Source: Larix sibirica
Taxonomy: Eukaryota > Streptophyta > Pinopsida > Pinales > Pinaceae
Assembly (NCBI GenBank): GCA_004151065.3
Contig: NWUY0300009588.1
Coordinates: 36,446 to 57,721 of the forward strand
Direction: 5' to 3'
DNA length: 21,276 nt
Position 1 is the stretch's first letter; each line of letters begins with the position of its first letter. Under the pieces are notes generated by a model. The model was not told the DNA's origin. It did no database searches and worked only from the letters and a program-made list of their open reading frames with translations. Below are positions 1-10,305 of this stretch, in pieces. The position numbers and the translations under genes are program-made.

Positions 1-120
1 GGTGCAACCACCGAGCCTGCCACAATGGAGCACGAGTTAGTCGAGGTTTGAACCAGTGACCTATTACAAGGCTTACACAGGCTTTGTCGGTTGGTCTACA
101 CCTCGACGAGCTATTTCATA
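1..120 (-). mobile_element. possible tRNA-derived SINE head, cut by the window edge
   Basis: Read on the minus strand, positions 54-46 give GGTTCAAAC, a full match to the RNA polymerase III B-box consensus GWTCRANNC, within a context (ggtcactggttcaaacc) like a tRNA T-arm. About 50 bp upstream on that strand (113-101) is TAGCTCGTCGAGG, which resembles an A box only in its first half. The spacing suits a tRNA-derived SINE, but no tail or target-site duplication can be seen because the element would run off the window. This could be chance. Confidence 0.22.
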
Positions 121-1099
121 TATATTATTATTATGCACCTATAATTACAATTTATTTTGCTAGATGAGGTAGTACAAAATTATAATTATAATTATAATTA
201 TTTTAAGGTCGTGACCTTGTTAGAAACGAAATTGATTTATGAGACCTTCTTGTTTGTGATATAAGGGACCCCCTCCATGTAGTAATTTCACAACTTAGTC
301 ACAACAGATTTAACACCCTATCTACCTTTAGTGTTGAATATGATATCTTTGAAGACAAAACACATATTCTTAATCATTTAACCAACTCAATTTGTTGGTA
401 AATAATATTTTAAATGATTTTATTGTTTTGAATATCATTTTTTAGAAAAAGATGAAGATTAACACTGATAAGAAAACCCCCCTTGAATGTTGTGATAGGA
501 AGGAATGGGAGTTCCATGCAAGGTTTGGAGCACATGATATAGGATCCACAGCTCATCCATGACACATATTTTGAGGAGGCAAGTGGCAACAAATGGGTAC
601 ATGATCACCATGCATATATTAATTTCAAGGACACCTAAATTTGGTTGTAGCGATTGCTCCAAGTGGGGGATGGCTATGATGATCTCTCATAGTAGAGGGC
701 ATCTGACATTAGAGTTGTTGCATATGGACAAAGTAATCATGAGTGGACATAGACTATGTTTTTTCCTCACTTATAGAAATGCAACAAGCAACCTAGGGCA
801 CTATTGGTTCCTTGAGAAGTTGACTAGCACCATGAATTCAAATGGTGGATAGAGTCTCTCACCGAGGGAGCATGGGACTTTCCCCTGGGTCCACTATAGC
901 ATTCTATCCATGCTTAGCCTTTTACTATAGTTTGTATCTAGGTTCGATGATAGGGATTTTTGGCTTGAAGGATACCATTCTCTTCCAACTCCCTTGGCAA
1001 TTTGTTGTTTGGAATAATTGACTGAGCTTGGGAGTTTATTTATCATGGGTTCTAGGTACCCAGTTTTCCTAATCACCATGCTAGGGAGGGGAAGAGGAA
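121..1099. other. AT-rich stretch, no supportable gene
   Basis: A short TAATTA-type simple repeat lies at about 178-200. An open frame at 559-852 (+, 97 codons) has no recognisable motif and is probably chance. A separate frame around 834-900 reads like old coding sequence (EFKWWIESLTEGAWDFPLGP, then a stop). It may be an upstream piece of the decayed frame that starts near 1100. No promoter or RNA gene is apparent. Confidence 0.4.
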
Positions 1100-1582
1100 G
1101 GTGCAATCATTGATGAATGGTATCGGATTCTCTATCTTAGTCTGCATAGGGCGTCTGAGTCCACCTCAACCTCTTGGAGATTAATTCCTGAGCCAATTAA
1201 AAGGGTGCTTGATCAAACTGAGGACACAGGAAGGATTCAATGCAGCCTTACTCCCAATGAAGAGGTGGACCAAGATCTATAGCCTTGGGAATCAGACACG
1301 AGCAATACTCGAACCTAGATCCCTCAATATCACAGAATGGCCGACCTTTACTTGCAGACAAAATCTCTAATTGTGAAAGGCCTTAGGGATATAAATTAAC
1401 TTAATGGAGAGATTATGTTGCAATTGGATGAAATTTAGGTACAACTCAGAACTATGGATGTTGAGATCAATATCCTAGCCAAGGCAATCAGTAAGATTGA
1501 ATTTGTTGAGGAAGATTATGGGGTGGGTCCAAGTCAAGAGGTTCCTATCACTATACATTCTGAAGATGATCAACCAAACTAG
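1100..1582 (+). pseudogene. decayed hydrophilic, partly coiled-coil coding frame of unknown identity
   Basis: One frame from 1100 to the TAG at 1580-1582 reads as about 160 codons of protein-like sequence interrupted by only four stops, two TAG in the middle part, one TAA and one TAG further on. It starts with IIDEWYRILYLSLHRASE and continues as a charged region. A heptad-like stretch follows (LNGEIMLQLDE, then VQLRTMDVEINILAKAISKI), and the end is acidic (EFVEEDYGVGPSQEVPITIH). The composition and helical pattern suggest real ancestral coding sequence, perhaps from the gag-like or accessory region of a retroelement. That origin is inference, since I recognise no family and see no zinc knuckle. 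The start is unknown and the upstream sequence contributes fragments in other frames. It lies about 500 bp left of the large duplication. Confidence 0.4.
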
Positions 1583-2092
1583 TTTTCTTGCAATTGTGGA
1601 AGACATTTTTTTTGTTTCCAATCATACTAGTTTTATTATAAACAATCTTAGTATCATTATTTTCATCATGGTTTTTGGAAATATGAAGCCTATAAAGCCT
1701 CAGTCAGCTGGGCTCATCATATTAAAAATGACAATCTACTCTTTTATTGTTGCTCTAGTTTCCCTAATAGTAAGTCAACAACATCAAACTTTGTACATTT
1801 TCTGATAAATTAATAAAAAACTTTACTAGCTTACCAAAAATACATTGATGAGAAAAACATAACTACTTTATGAAAAGTAAACTCTATTAATTATTAATTA
1901 TATTAATCTTGTGAAATGTAAGCTTATTAATTAAATTAATATTGTGATTTTTTTGACAAGTTGAAGTATAAACTAAATCATATTCAACACGAAAGTTGAG
2001 GTAAAACAAAGAAAGAAAAGGTTATGTTTATGAGTGCTAATCCCTAATATTATTGTAAAAAACCATTATTATTATTATTATTGTAAATAATC
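1583..2092. other. very AT-rich stretch without a gene
   Basis: The stretch is AT-rich with short repeated TTAATTA-type motifs around 1885-1940. An open frame at 1497-1805 overlaps its left part but is a low-complexity hydrophobic product typical of AT-rich chance frames. It ends in ATT-type microsatellite runs from about 2046. Nothing else is identifiable. Confidence 0.5.
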
Positions 2093-2130
2093 ATTATTAT
2101 TATTATTATTATTAATTAATTAATTAATTA
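2064..2130. repeat. (ATT)n / (TAAT)n microsatellite at the left edge of the 5-kb duplication
   Basis: Interrupted ATT runs (about 2064-2082 and 2093-2112) pass into TTAA/TAAT repeats to about 2130. The same tract reappears at 7148-7185 directly after the N. The left boundary of the second copy therefore falls inside a simple repeat, a common place for an assembly contig to end. Confidence 0.85.
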
Positions 2131-2213
2131 AAAACTATTAGTTAAGATTTGTTTTAAAAACAAGATAATTAAAAATAATGGAAAAGGCAATATATTATCA
2201 ATAAAATATTTAT

Positions 2214-2514
2214 CGGGGTGTGGTTTAGTGGCAACATTGAATAGTTATTATGACACATGTCCAAATCCCGGAGGACATGCTCATTCCATGCATAGGTTAG
2301 TTGATTGTAGTTATTGATTGTTGTAATCTATGGGTATTTGCGTTCAGTCCACTCTTGTTAAATGGGGTTGATTGCATTTATTTCTATACTATTGTATCCT
2401 TGTGAGTGATGTTGGACATAATTATTGTATTTTAGTTAGCTTAGTATCAATAACGTCACTCATAACTGCTATCACTACATGGGGTGGGGCTTAGATTTCA
2501 CTGTCCTTTTTTTT
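2214..2514 (+). mobile_element. tRNA-derived SINE-like element, in copy 1
   Basis: The head carries TGGTTTAGTGG at 2221-2231, a full match to the polymerase III A box TRGYNNARNNG. GTCCAAATC at 2259-2267 matches the B box GWTCRANNC at 8 of 9 positions, and the 38-bp spacing is tRNA-like. The sequence just before the A box (ggggtg) resembles a tRNA 5' end. About 240 bp further on, a run of eight T at 2507-2514 could be the 3' tail, as in T-tailed plant SINEs of the Au type. No flanking target-site duplication was found, so the right end is a guess while the head is better supported. Confidence 0.45.
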
Positions 2515-2667
2515 AAATGACTTCCTTTTATAAAAAAATATGACTAATGATATTAATTTGAAAAATATATTTTTTATAATAGTAATATTTTTAAATGACT
2601 TACTTTTATAAAAAATATCACTAATGATATAAATTTGAAAAAGATATTTTTTATAATATTATTACTA
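2513..2667. repeat. 78-bp imperfect tandem duplication, in copy 1
   Basis: Two AT-rich units start with TTAAATGACTT at 2513 and 2591. They share taaaaaa, actaatgatat, aatttgaaaaa and ttttttataat blocks in the same order. They differ by scattered substitutions and a one-base indel in an A run. The array starts within the T tail of the SINE-like element. No coding or regulatory role is apparent. Confidence 0.8.
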
Positions 2668-3724
2668 ATAGATGGATAAGAGATGGGGATAGCAGGTGTG
2701 AGGGGATTGTGATCGATCCCGAGGGAAAAACATAAACTAGCTTGAATGGGGCCTAGATGGAGTGTCAAACAACCGAGCAAAAACACTAATGCTATTCCAA
2801 GGGCTAAGTATCATTGGCACAAGGAAATCCAACATTTAATGATCATATGATACTCCTTTCTCATTATTCGACATATGAACAATGGCAAAACCTTGTTGGA
2901 TGGAAGCTTAGCTTGTTTGATAGAAATAATTAGAGACGAGGTCAGAAGATTGACAAACAAATGAGTGTTTTGATGTGCTCATAAGTCTAAGTCAACAAGC
3001 AAATAGAAGGGAAAACAAGGCATTGAGATTAGTCAAAGGAAAACCCCAACAAAAAGGTGAGATTTCTACCTTTATAATCCCATAGTTAATTCATATTAAT
3101 TCCAAATGGTAATAACAAGTAGTGACATGAGTTTAAGGGAAACATGCAATGCCAAATGGAGGTGGGAATTAATTCCCATAGGATTGAGAATAGCAACTTC
3201 AAGTAGCATAGGACACTCATGCATACATGTTGTGATGAAGATGATGTTTCATATGTCCCCAAGAGTTAATGTGCCTAGTGTAGGTGGGACTTCACATTCT
3301 AATGTGGGTATTTTTAGAGGTAAATTTCCCTACAATAGGAAGCAAATTGGATTGGTTCTTTGCCAAGTCCTTTTGAGTATTTTCCATGTTAAAGAATTAT
3401 GGAGTGATGACTTGAAAACAAGGAATCTAGGTTTGACTCCACAACCAACACTTGGTAAAGGTAATTGACTTGAAGACCTTTCACTCTAAATTGATTTCAA
3501 GGGACAAATTGGAGGGTGACCCCAAATAGGAAAGGATACCAAGGGACTTATAGAATTGAAAGTCAATAAATTTGCATGAGGGAAGGAACACCTAGCTTGG
3601 ACCCTTGCCCTGTTGCAAAAATATTAAAGGTATGTTAATTCACGAAAATGGGAGAACATATACATCTCGGCCTTTGTGCTCAGTATAGAGTAATGGACAT
3701 TAGGAGGTTGTTGAGAATATGTGA
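2668..3724. other. stretch with no recognised gene, in copy 1
   Basis: The longest frame is 3106-3468 (+, 120 codons; starts MVITSSDMSLRETCNAKWRW). It shows no signal peptide, membrane segment or motif that I recognise, and its neighbours in the other frames are equally protein-like and broken. I treat it as chance or old debris. A minus-strand frame at 2574-2786 is AT-rich hydrophobic noise over the tandem repeat. The same applies at 7723-8779 in copy 2, where the 120-codon frame is 8161-8523. Confidence 0.35.
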
Positions 3725-3982
3725 AGATTATATAGTCGAAAATTGGACTTCCAAGATGAGCTATTGGAAATTCTAAACCATCAAAGGTTGAAAATCCAAC
3801 CGTTAGAGGAAGATTGCACCAAACTTAAACAATTGGTGATAGAATTAGCAAGAAGCACACCTAATGAAAATGCTTTGTGAACATCAATGGTCCCAATGAT
3901 GGAGGAATTAAAGGAGGAACAATTTGCTCAACAAGGAAACGTCGATGTTTTGCAAGTCTATTTTATTTTTAGGACAATTTAA
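3725..3982 (+). pseudogene. decayed coiled-coil frame, in copy 1
   Basis: After a TGA at 3722-3724, one frame runs to the TAA at 3980-3982 with a single internal TGA. It encodes a strongly helical, charged segment: DFQDELLEILNHQRLKIQ, then LEEDCTKLKQLVIELARS, then after the stop MVPMMEELKEEQFAQQGN. Leucine/isoleucine spacing is coiled-coil-like. I recognise no family. The 3' end of a decayed retroelement gag or of a host coiled-coil gene are both possible. No start codon or promoter is evident. Confidence 0.35.
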
Positions 3983-5014
3983 CAGTATATACACTAGTAA
4001 GCTTCAATGTAACTATTATGGAAATAGTAGATTGGTAGCTATTGTAAACAACACAATCCTTTTTTGGAGACTTTTAGAACTAATAGTGACATAAGTATTA
4101 TATTTTTGTACATTAAGTTAGACATTGGGATTGCAACATTGTTTTAATACAAAAATATCCATTCTGGTTAAGAAAAGATTAATCAAAAAGAAGGTTGAAA
4201 GGCAAAGAAATTTGTTGAACCAACTACCTTCCACATGTAGAGACCCTCCTAAATGAACAATAGGAAAGTTAAGCATTTGCACTATCACTACTATCATTGC
4301 CATATGTCAAAATGAAATCTTGAGCAAAGAAACTCAATTCCAAGGACGATCTACCTAGAGAACTTTGATGATTTGGCCACCTTCACTTGCACTCAAAACC
4401 GTAATTGCTAAGGAATTTGCCAAATCAATCGCACTGTTGAAGCCATGAAAATGAATTTTTTCCCAATTTTTATTTTAAGAATTACTGATAATGTTTACTT
4501 TCAACATGAATAAGATGAATTAGTTAAATCCATGGGTTATCTCAGAGAAGAACCATGTTCAAACCCTGTAGAGGACATGTTAAGAAGAAAACATAATTTT
4601 ATCATATTAATCTGGTATGGAGTTTGCATCTCCCTGTTAAAAAGACAAAATCATTTACAAATAAATTTTGGATGAAAAAAAGGAGTAAAAGGGAAATATA
4701 TACATGTATGATCTTTTGTATAGAGAGTTACTACTATGTGGCCCTTTATAAATTTCGTAAAGCACATAAGACAATATATGACCTTTAGTAAGCAAACTAC
4801 ATAATCATTCCTTTATATTTTTTGTTTCAAGGAAAATTTCATGAGATTTCCTATTTTTCCCCATAATATTTGGATTGAGGATGGTGTTAATCGCTAGTCG
4901 TAAGAGATGTTGGTAAGCCCGAGGGACTTGGCCATTCAAGAACTTGTAACTTCTCCATTGGCAATATGCCTTTGGATAATAATACAACATATTAAGTTAA
5001 CCTTGGGCCTTTTT
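3983..5014. other. AT-rich stretch without a recognised gene, in copy 1
   Basis: Short frames of about 61 codons occur on both strands (4118-4303 minus; 4805-4990 minus; 4907-5092 plus). None has a recognisable motif and the opposite-strand pair overlaps, so I call none a gene. The equivalent stretch in copy 2 is 9038-10069. Confidence 0.4.
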
Positions 5015-5250
5015 AAATTCAAGGACATGACTGTGGCTTTTGACACATCTATATATGCATCGGTCACAAGATCATTTGATATTGGGACCTAAATCAAAGG
5101 ACATACGGGTGGGATTTGATATACTTGTGTGCATGGATCTTCGCCATTGGATCTAGCCCTTTTGGGATTTACATTGAAGGACATAATGGTGGGCCTTGAT
5201 CCACTTACATGTGCACGAGACACAAGATCATTTAATATAATACCTCTAGG
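5015..5250. repeat. degenerate 76-80-bp three-unit tandem repeat, in copy 1
   Basis: The motif AAGGACAT recurs at 5021, 5097 and 5177 (spacing 76 and 80). Each unit then has a G/T-rich segment, a TTGA..C core, a TGCA-containing segment and, in units 1 and 3, an acaagatcattt block (5067 and 5227 regions). Read on the minus strand, units 1 and 3 give similar peptides (NDLVSRAHVSGSRPTIMSFN and NDLVTDAYIDVSKATVMSLN). The array may therefore once have been in frame. The function is unknown. Confidence 0.6.
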
Positions 5251-6678
5251 TGTAACCACACATTTGACCATTGCATCATGGAAACCCCCTATGTATACCT
5301 TATCTCTAGGAAATGTCATCGCCATAATCAAGCTTTATTAGTTAAAAAATCTTCATTCCTCTTCATTAAATCTAACCCATTTGGACATAATTACTTCAAA
5401 AATCATTCCCCTATTGTGAATCATATGTTTGATTGTGACTTGTGGGGCAATCCAGTCATCCAAATCCATTAGATGATTGTTGATTCCATTTTGATCATCC
5501 ACCTTCCTCGTTACAGGCATAGTTCAATTACCTATCGTTTCCTTGTAATTGATGGTCATTTGGATTCCTCCTGTGCATAGTTGTTTTTGTGTAGCTTCAT
5601 CCTAGGCACTTACCTCTAATTGTTGATCATACCTAAAAATTGGCTAGTATTTTGTATGTTTTAGAGCTTCGAAAGGCTTGACCAAAGTCTTCACTATAGC
5701 TTGGGTTGATGAAATAGTGGTACCCAAAATTGAAGATAACTTGAGATATTACAGGTAAGCTCAATGTTTTAGGACAACTCATACTAATCTTGTTGGGATC
5801 CTCCTTCTGCCCTAACCGATTCACCACTACCCCATAGTTGAAAAATCATGATGTCTAACTTAAAACTATAAAGCAAAGATGGGTTTATTTGGAGGTACAA
5901 GTAGTGATGGGTCATGTCATAGGTATTCACATTGAATCCTTGGAAGGTACTTTAATTGATTTGTCAGCGTTCCATGTAAATATAGAAAGCATAATTGTAG
6001 AAATTGGATGAGACTGTATTTCGGGCGTTGCCTTTGCTTTTAATTCAAATCCTTCCCCATCATGAGCTAATTTTCCCTTGACTTTGGATGTGGATGCTGA
6101 GCTTAAATTTGACATCTAGTAATTTGGGTGTAATTTGGTTGTGCCAACCACATCACCACTCACATGTCTAGGTTGACTATGCAACCTATGTCACATGTTC
6201 TACCCTTGCTATTTTTAGATCACAATACTGACACTACATAACCCTTCTTATGTAAGAGAATTTTTAGAAGTGGACAGCCCCTGTTCACTATTAAATTGAC
6301 ATAATATTTATGCAATGTATAAGAATATATTGCATAATGAATCATTGATAGAATGATGATGTGCTTACAATGAGCCTTGTGATGGTATGCTTATACGCAT
6401 TGACTAGTCATGAGGCGAAGGGGTATGTACTCTTTGAATTTTCATTAATGTATTTAATAACTATATTATATGTTTATGTTTATGTTTGTTACATTACCAC
6501 CCTCTTAAGGGATGATTTGTCCTCAAAGCAAAATAAATAGGATTCTCTCTAGCTAAGCATGGTATCTTGGTAGAAAATATTTGTGTTTGTCTAGTTGTAG
6601 GGGCTTGACTTGGTTCTCGCTTTGAGTGTTGGCAAGATTCCTTTGTAGGATGTGCATGATATCTTGAAGTCTTTGGAA
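5251..6678. other. stretch without a recognised gene, in copy 1
   Basis: Minus-strand frames at 5633-5827 and 5927-6115 (the latter starts MSNLSSASTSKVKGKLAHDG) lie downstream of the gypsy protease on the same strand. They could be remnants of that element's later polyprotein, but I can identify no reverse-transcriptase or integrase motif. A perfect 9-bp inverted repeat TTATGCAAT/ATTGCATAA with a 12-base loop sits at 6308-6337. The equivalent stretch in copy 2 is 10306-11733. Confidence 0.35.
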
Positions 6679-7146
6679 CTATTTGATATAGTTTAACCCT
6701 TGATATTGCTTCTTGGATGCATACTTGACTTGCTTCTTTTGTTGTATGCTTGTGTGTGCTTCATGCGCTTTTTTCCTTAGTTGTAATTCACCTTTTTTTA
6801 GATTGGAACCTTCCACAACATATAATTTATAATGTTGACCTTTCCAATTAAACTCCATAAACTATTCTTCAAGGTTGGTGGATTATGTGACCAAGTGCAT
6901 CAACCATTATGAACCTAATGCCATATCCATTTCATTGAGTGGCGGAGCATAGATTCCTATTTGTAGCTCCGATTCTTGGATTTAAACTAAGACTTTATGA
7001 CATCTACCTACTGCTTTGACTTCTCATCCATCAAAAACTCTAACAATGAGGTTCTTGGTGGGGTACACAAAAAGGTTTAGTTTTTTAGCGACATTGATGT
7101 CTATACAATTACGAGTACTAATAGAATCTACAAGTATTGTTACACT
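6679..7146 (-). pseudogene. Ty3/gypsy aspartic protease remnant, truncated at the N (copy 1)
   Basis: Same minus-strand frame as the copy-2 protease, ending at the stop 6681-6679. It begins abruptly at 7146 because the sequence breaks at the N, so the strand leading into the active-site loop is missing. It carries the c/a difference at 7112 close to the break. It is almost certainly the same locus as 11734-12243 seen through a second, overlapping contig. Confidence 0.6.
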
Positions 7147-7147
7147 N
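7147..7147. other. single ambiguous base (N) joining the two copies
   Basis: One N separates the end of copy 1 from the start of copy 2. In copy 1 its counterpart position is c (2092), and after copy 2 it is t (12202). It therefore marks the exact limits of the repeated block. This is what a nominal one-base scaffold gap between two contigs would look like. Confidence 0.9.
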
Positions 7148-7268
7148 ATTATTATTATTATTATTATTTATTAATTAATTAGTTAAAAACTATTAGTTAA
7201 GATTTGTTTTAAAAACAAGATAATTAAAAATAATGGAAAAGGCAATATATTATCAATAAAATATTTAT

Positions 7269-7569
7269 CGGGGTGTGGTTTAGTGGCAACATTGAATAGT
7301 TATTATGACACATGTCCAAATCCCGGAGGACATGCTCATTCCATGCATAGGTTAGTTGATTGTAGTTATTGATTGTTGTAATCTATGGGTATTTGCGTTC
7401 AGTCCACTCTTGTTAAATGGGGTTGATTGCATTTATTTCTATACTATTGTATCCTTGTGAGTGATGTTGGACATAATTATTGTATTTTAGTTAGCTTAGT
7501 ATCAATAACGTCACTCATAACTGCTATCACTACATGGGGTGGGGCTTAGATTTCACTGTCCTTTTTTTT
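7269..7569 (+). mobile_element. tRNA-derived SINE-like element, in copy 2
   Basis: Identical to the element at 2214-2514, shifted by 5,055: A box at 7276-7286, B box at 7314-7322, T run at 7562-7569. It should be counted as the same locus if the large repeat is an assembly artefact. Confidence 0.45.
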
Positions 7570-7722
7570 AAATGACTTCCTTTTATAAAAAAATATGACT
7601 AATGATATTAATTTGAAAAATATATTTTTTATAATAGTAATATTTTTAAATGACTTACTTTTATAAAAAATATCACTAATGATATAAATTTGAAAAAGAT
7701 ATTTTTTATAATATTATTACTA
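7568..7722. repeat. 78-bp imperfect tandem duplication, in copy 2
   Basis: Same two-unit array as 2513-2667, at +5,055, unchanged. Confidence 0.8.
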
Positions 7723-8779
7723 ATAGATGGATAAGAGATGGGGATAGCAGGTGTGAGGGGATTGTGATCGATCCCGAGGGAAAAACATAAACTAGCTTGA
7801 ATGGGGCCTAGATGGAGTGTCAAACAACCGAGCAAAAACACTAATGCTATTCCAAGGGCTAAGTATCATTGGCACAAGGAAATCCAACATTTAATGATCA
7901 TATGATACTCCTTTCTCATTATTCGACATATGAACAATGGCAAAACCTTGTTGGATGGAAGCTTAGCTTGTTTGATAGAAATAATTAGAGACGAGGTCAG
8001 AAGATTGACAAACAAATGAGTGTTTTGATGTGCTCATAAGTCTAAGTCAACAAGCAAATAGAAGGGAAAACAAGGCATTGAGATTAGTCAAAGGAAAACC
8101 CCAACAAAAAGGTGAGATTTCTACCTTTATAATCCCATAGTTAATTCATATTAATTCCAAATGGTAATAACAAGTAGTGACATGAGTTTAAGGGAAACAT
8201 GCAATGCCAAATGGAGGTGGGAATTAATTCCCATAGGATTGAGAATAGCAACTTCAAGTAGCATAGGACACTCATGCATACATGTTGTGATGAAGATGAT
8301 GTTTCATATGTCCCCAAGAGTTAATGTGCCTAGTGTAGGTGGGACTTCACATTCTAATGTGGGTATTTTTAGAGGTAAATTTCCCTACAATAGGAAGCAA
8401 ATTGGATTGGTTCTTTGCCAAGTCCTTTTGAGTATTTTCCATGTTAAAGAATTATGGAGTGATGACTTGAAAACAAGGAATCTAGGTTTGACTCCACAAC
8501 CAACACTTGGTAAAGGTAATTGACTTGAAGACCTTTCACTCTAAATTGATTTCAAGGGACAAATTGGAGGGTGACCCCAAATAGGAAAGGATACCAAGGG
8601 ACTTATAGAATTGAAAGTCAATAAATTTGCATGAGGGAAGGAACACCTAGCTTGGACCCTTGCCCTGTTGCAAAAATATTAAAGGTATGTTAATTCACGA
8701 AAATGGGAGAACATATACATCTCGGCCTTTGTGCTCAGTATAGAGTAATGGACATTAGGAGGTTGTTGAGAATATGTGA

Positions 8780-9037
8780 AGATTATATAGTCGAAAATTG
8801 GACTTCCAAGATGAGCTATTGGAAATTCTAAACCATCAAAGGTTGAAAATCCAACCGTTAGAGGAAGATTGCACCAAACTTAAACAATTGGTGATAGAAT
8901 TAGCAAGAAGCACACCTAATGAAAATGCTTTGTGAACATCAATGGTCCCAATGATGGAGGAATTAAAGGAGGAACAATTTGCTCAACAAGGAAACGTCGA
9001 TGTTTTGCAAGTCTATTTTATTTTTAGGACAATTTAA
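8780..9037 (+). pseudogene. decayed coiled-coil frame, in copy 2
   Basis: Exact repeat of the frame at 3725-3982, shifted by 5,055, with the same internal TGA and terminal TAA. It probably represents the same genomic locus. Confidence 0.35.
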
Positions 9038-10069
9038 CAGTATATACACTAGTAAGCTTCAATGTAACTATTATGGAAATAGTAGATTGGTAGCTATTGT
9101 AAACAACACAATCCTTTTTTGGAGACTTTTAGAACTAATAGTGACATAAGTATTATATTTTTGTACATTAAGTTAGACATTGGGATTGCAACATTGTTTT
9201 AATACAAAAATATCCATTCTGGTTAAGAAAAGATTAATCAAAAAGAAGGTTGAAAGGCAAAGAAATTTGTTGAACCAACTACCTTCCACATGTAGAGACC
9301 CTCCTAAATGAACAATAGGAAAGTTAAGCATTTGCACTATCACTACTATCATTGCCATATGTCAAAATGAAATCTTGAGCAAAGAAACTCAATTCCAAGG
9401 ACGATCTACCTAGAGAACTTTGATGATTTGGCCACCTTCACTTGCACTCAAAACCGTAATTGCTAAGGAATTTGCCAAATCAATCGCACTGTTGAAGCCA
9501 TGAAAATGAATTTTTTCCCAATTTTTATTTTAAGAATTACTGATAATGTTTACTTTCAACATGAATAAGATGAATTAGTTAAATCCATGGGTTATCTCAG
9601 AGAAGAACCATGTTCAAACCCTGTAGAGGACATGTTAAGAAGAAAACATAATTTTATCATATTAATCTGGTATGGAGTTTGCATCTCCCTGTTAAAAAGA
9701 CAAAATCATTTACAAATAAATTTTGGATGAAAAAAAGGAGTAAAAGGGAAATATATACATGTATGATCTTTTGTATAGAGAGTTACTACTATGTGGCCCT
9801 TTATAAATTTCGTAAAGCACATAAGACAATATATGACCTTTAGTAAGCAAACTACATAATCATTCCTTTATATTTTTTGTTTCAAGGAAAATTTCATGAG
9901 ATTTCCTATTTTTCCCCATAATATTTGGATTGAGGATGGTGTTAATCGCTAGTCGTAAGAGATGTTGGTAAGCCCGAGGGACTTGGCCATTCAAGAACTT
10001 GTAACTTCTCCATTGGCAATATGCCTTTGGATAATAATACAACATATTAAGTTAACCTTGGGCCTTTTT

Positions 10070-10305
10070 AAATTCAAGGACATGACTGTGGCTTTTGACA
10101 CATCTATATATGCATCGGTCACAAGATCATTTGATATTGGGACCTAAATCAAAGGACATACGGGTGGGATTTGATATACTTGTGTGCATGGATCTTCGCC
10201 ATTGGATCTAGCCCTTTTGGGATTTACATTGAAGGACATAATGGTGGGCCTTGATCCACTTACATGTGCACGAGACACAAGATCATTTAATATAATACCT
10301 CTAGG
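10070..10305. repeat. degenerate 76-80-bp three-unit tandem repeat, in copy 2
   Basis: Same array as 5015-5250 at +5,055 (AAGGACAT at 10076, 10152 and 10232), without changes. Confidence 0.6.

Larger units (their letters stand above)
2093..7146 (+). repeat. large direct repeat, copy 1 (5,054 bp)
   Basis: This block matches 7148-12201 at a constant offset of 5,055. All open frames inside it recur with identical translations, and every stretch I compared by eye was identical. The only differences found are 2114 (a, versus t at 7169), 2127 (a, versus g at 7182) and 7112 (c, versus a at 12167). All three lie next to the N in one copy. The right edge cuts through a minus-strand gypsy protease, which is intact in frame only in copy 2. 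Copy 1 is therefore probably the overlapping end of a contig rather than a second genomic copy. Confidence 0.97.

Noticed and set aside
2214-2290. Functional tRNA gene
   Set aside because: A and B boxes are present, but the sequence does not fold into a cloverleaf with a paired acceptor stem by eye, and the element continues well past tRNA length.
3106-3468. 120-codon frame present in both copies of the large repeat (also 8161-8523)
   Set aside because: Presence in both copies is not evidence of selection because the copies are near-identical. No motif and no start context or promoter were found.
2513-5250. CRISPR array or other prokaryotic repeat system
   Set aside because: The repeats are few, long and diverged, with no constant repeat/unique spacer pattern, and the DNA is clearly plant-type.
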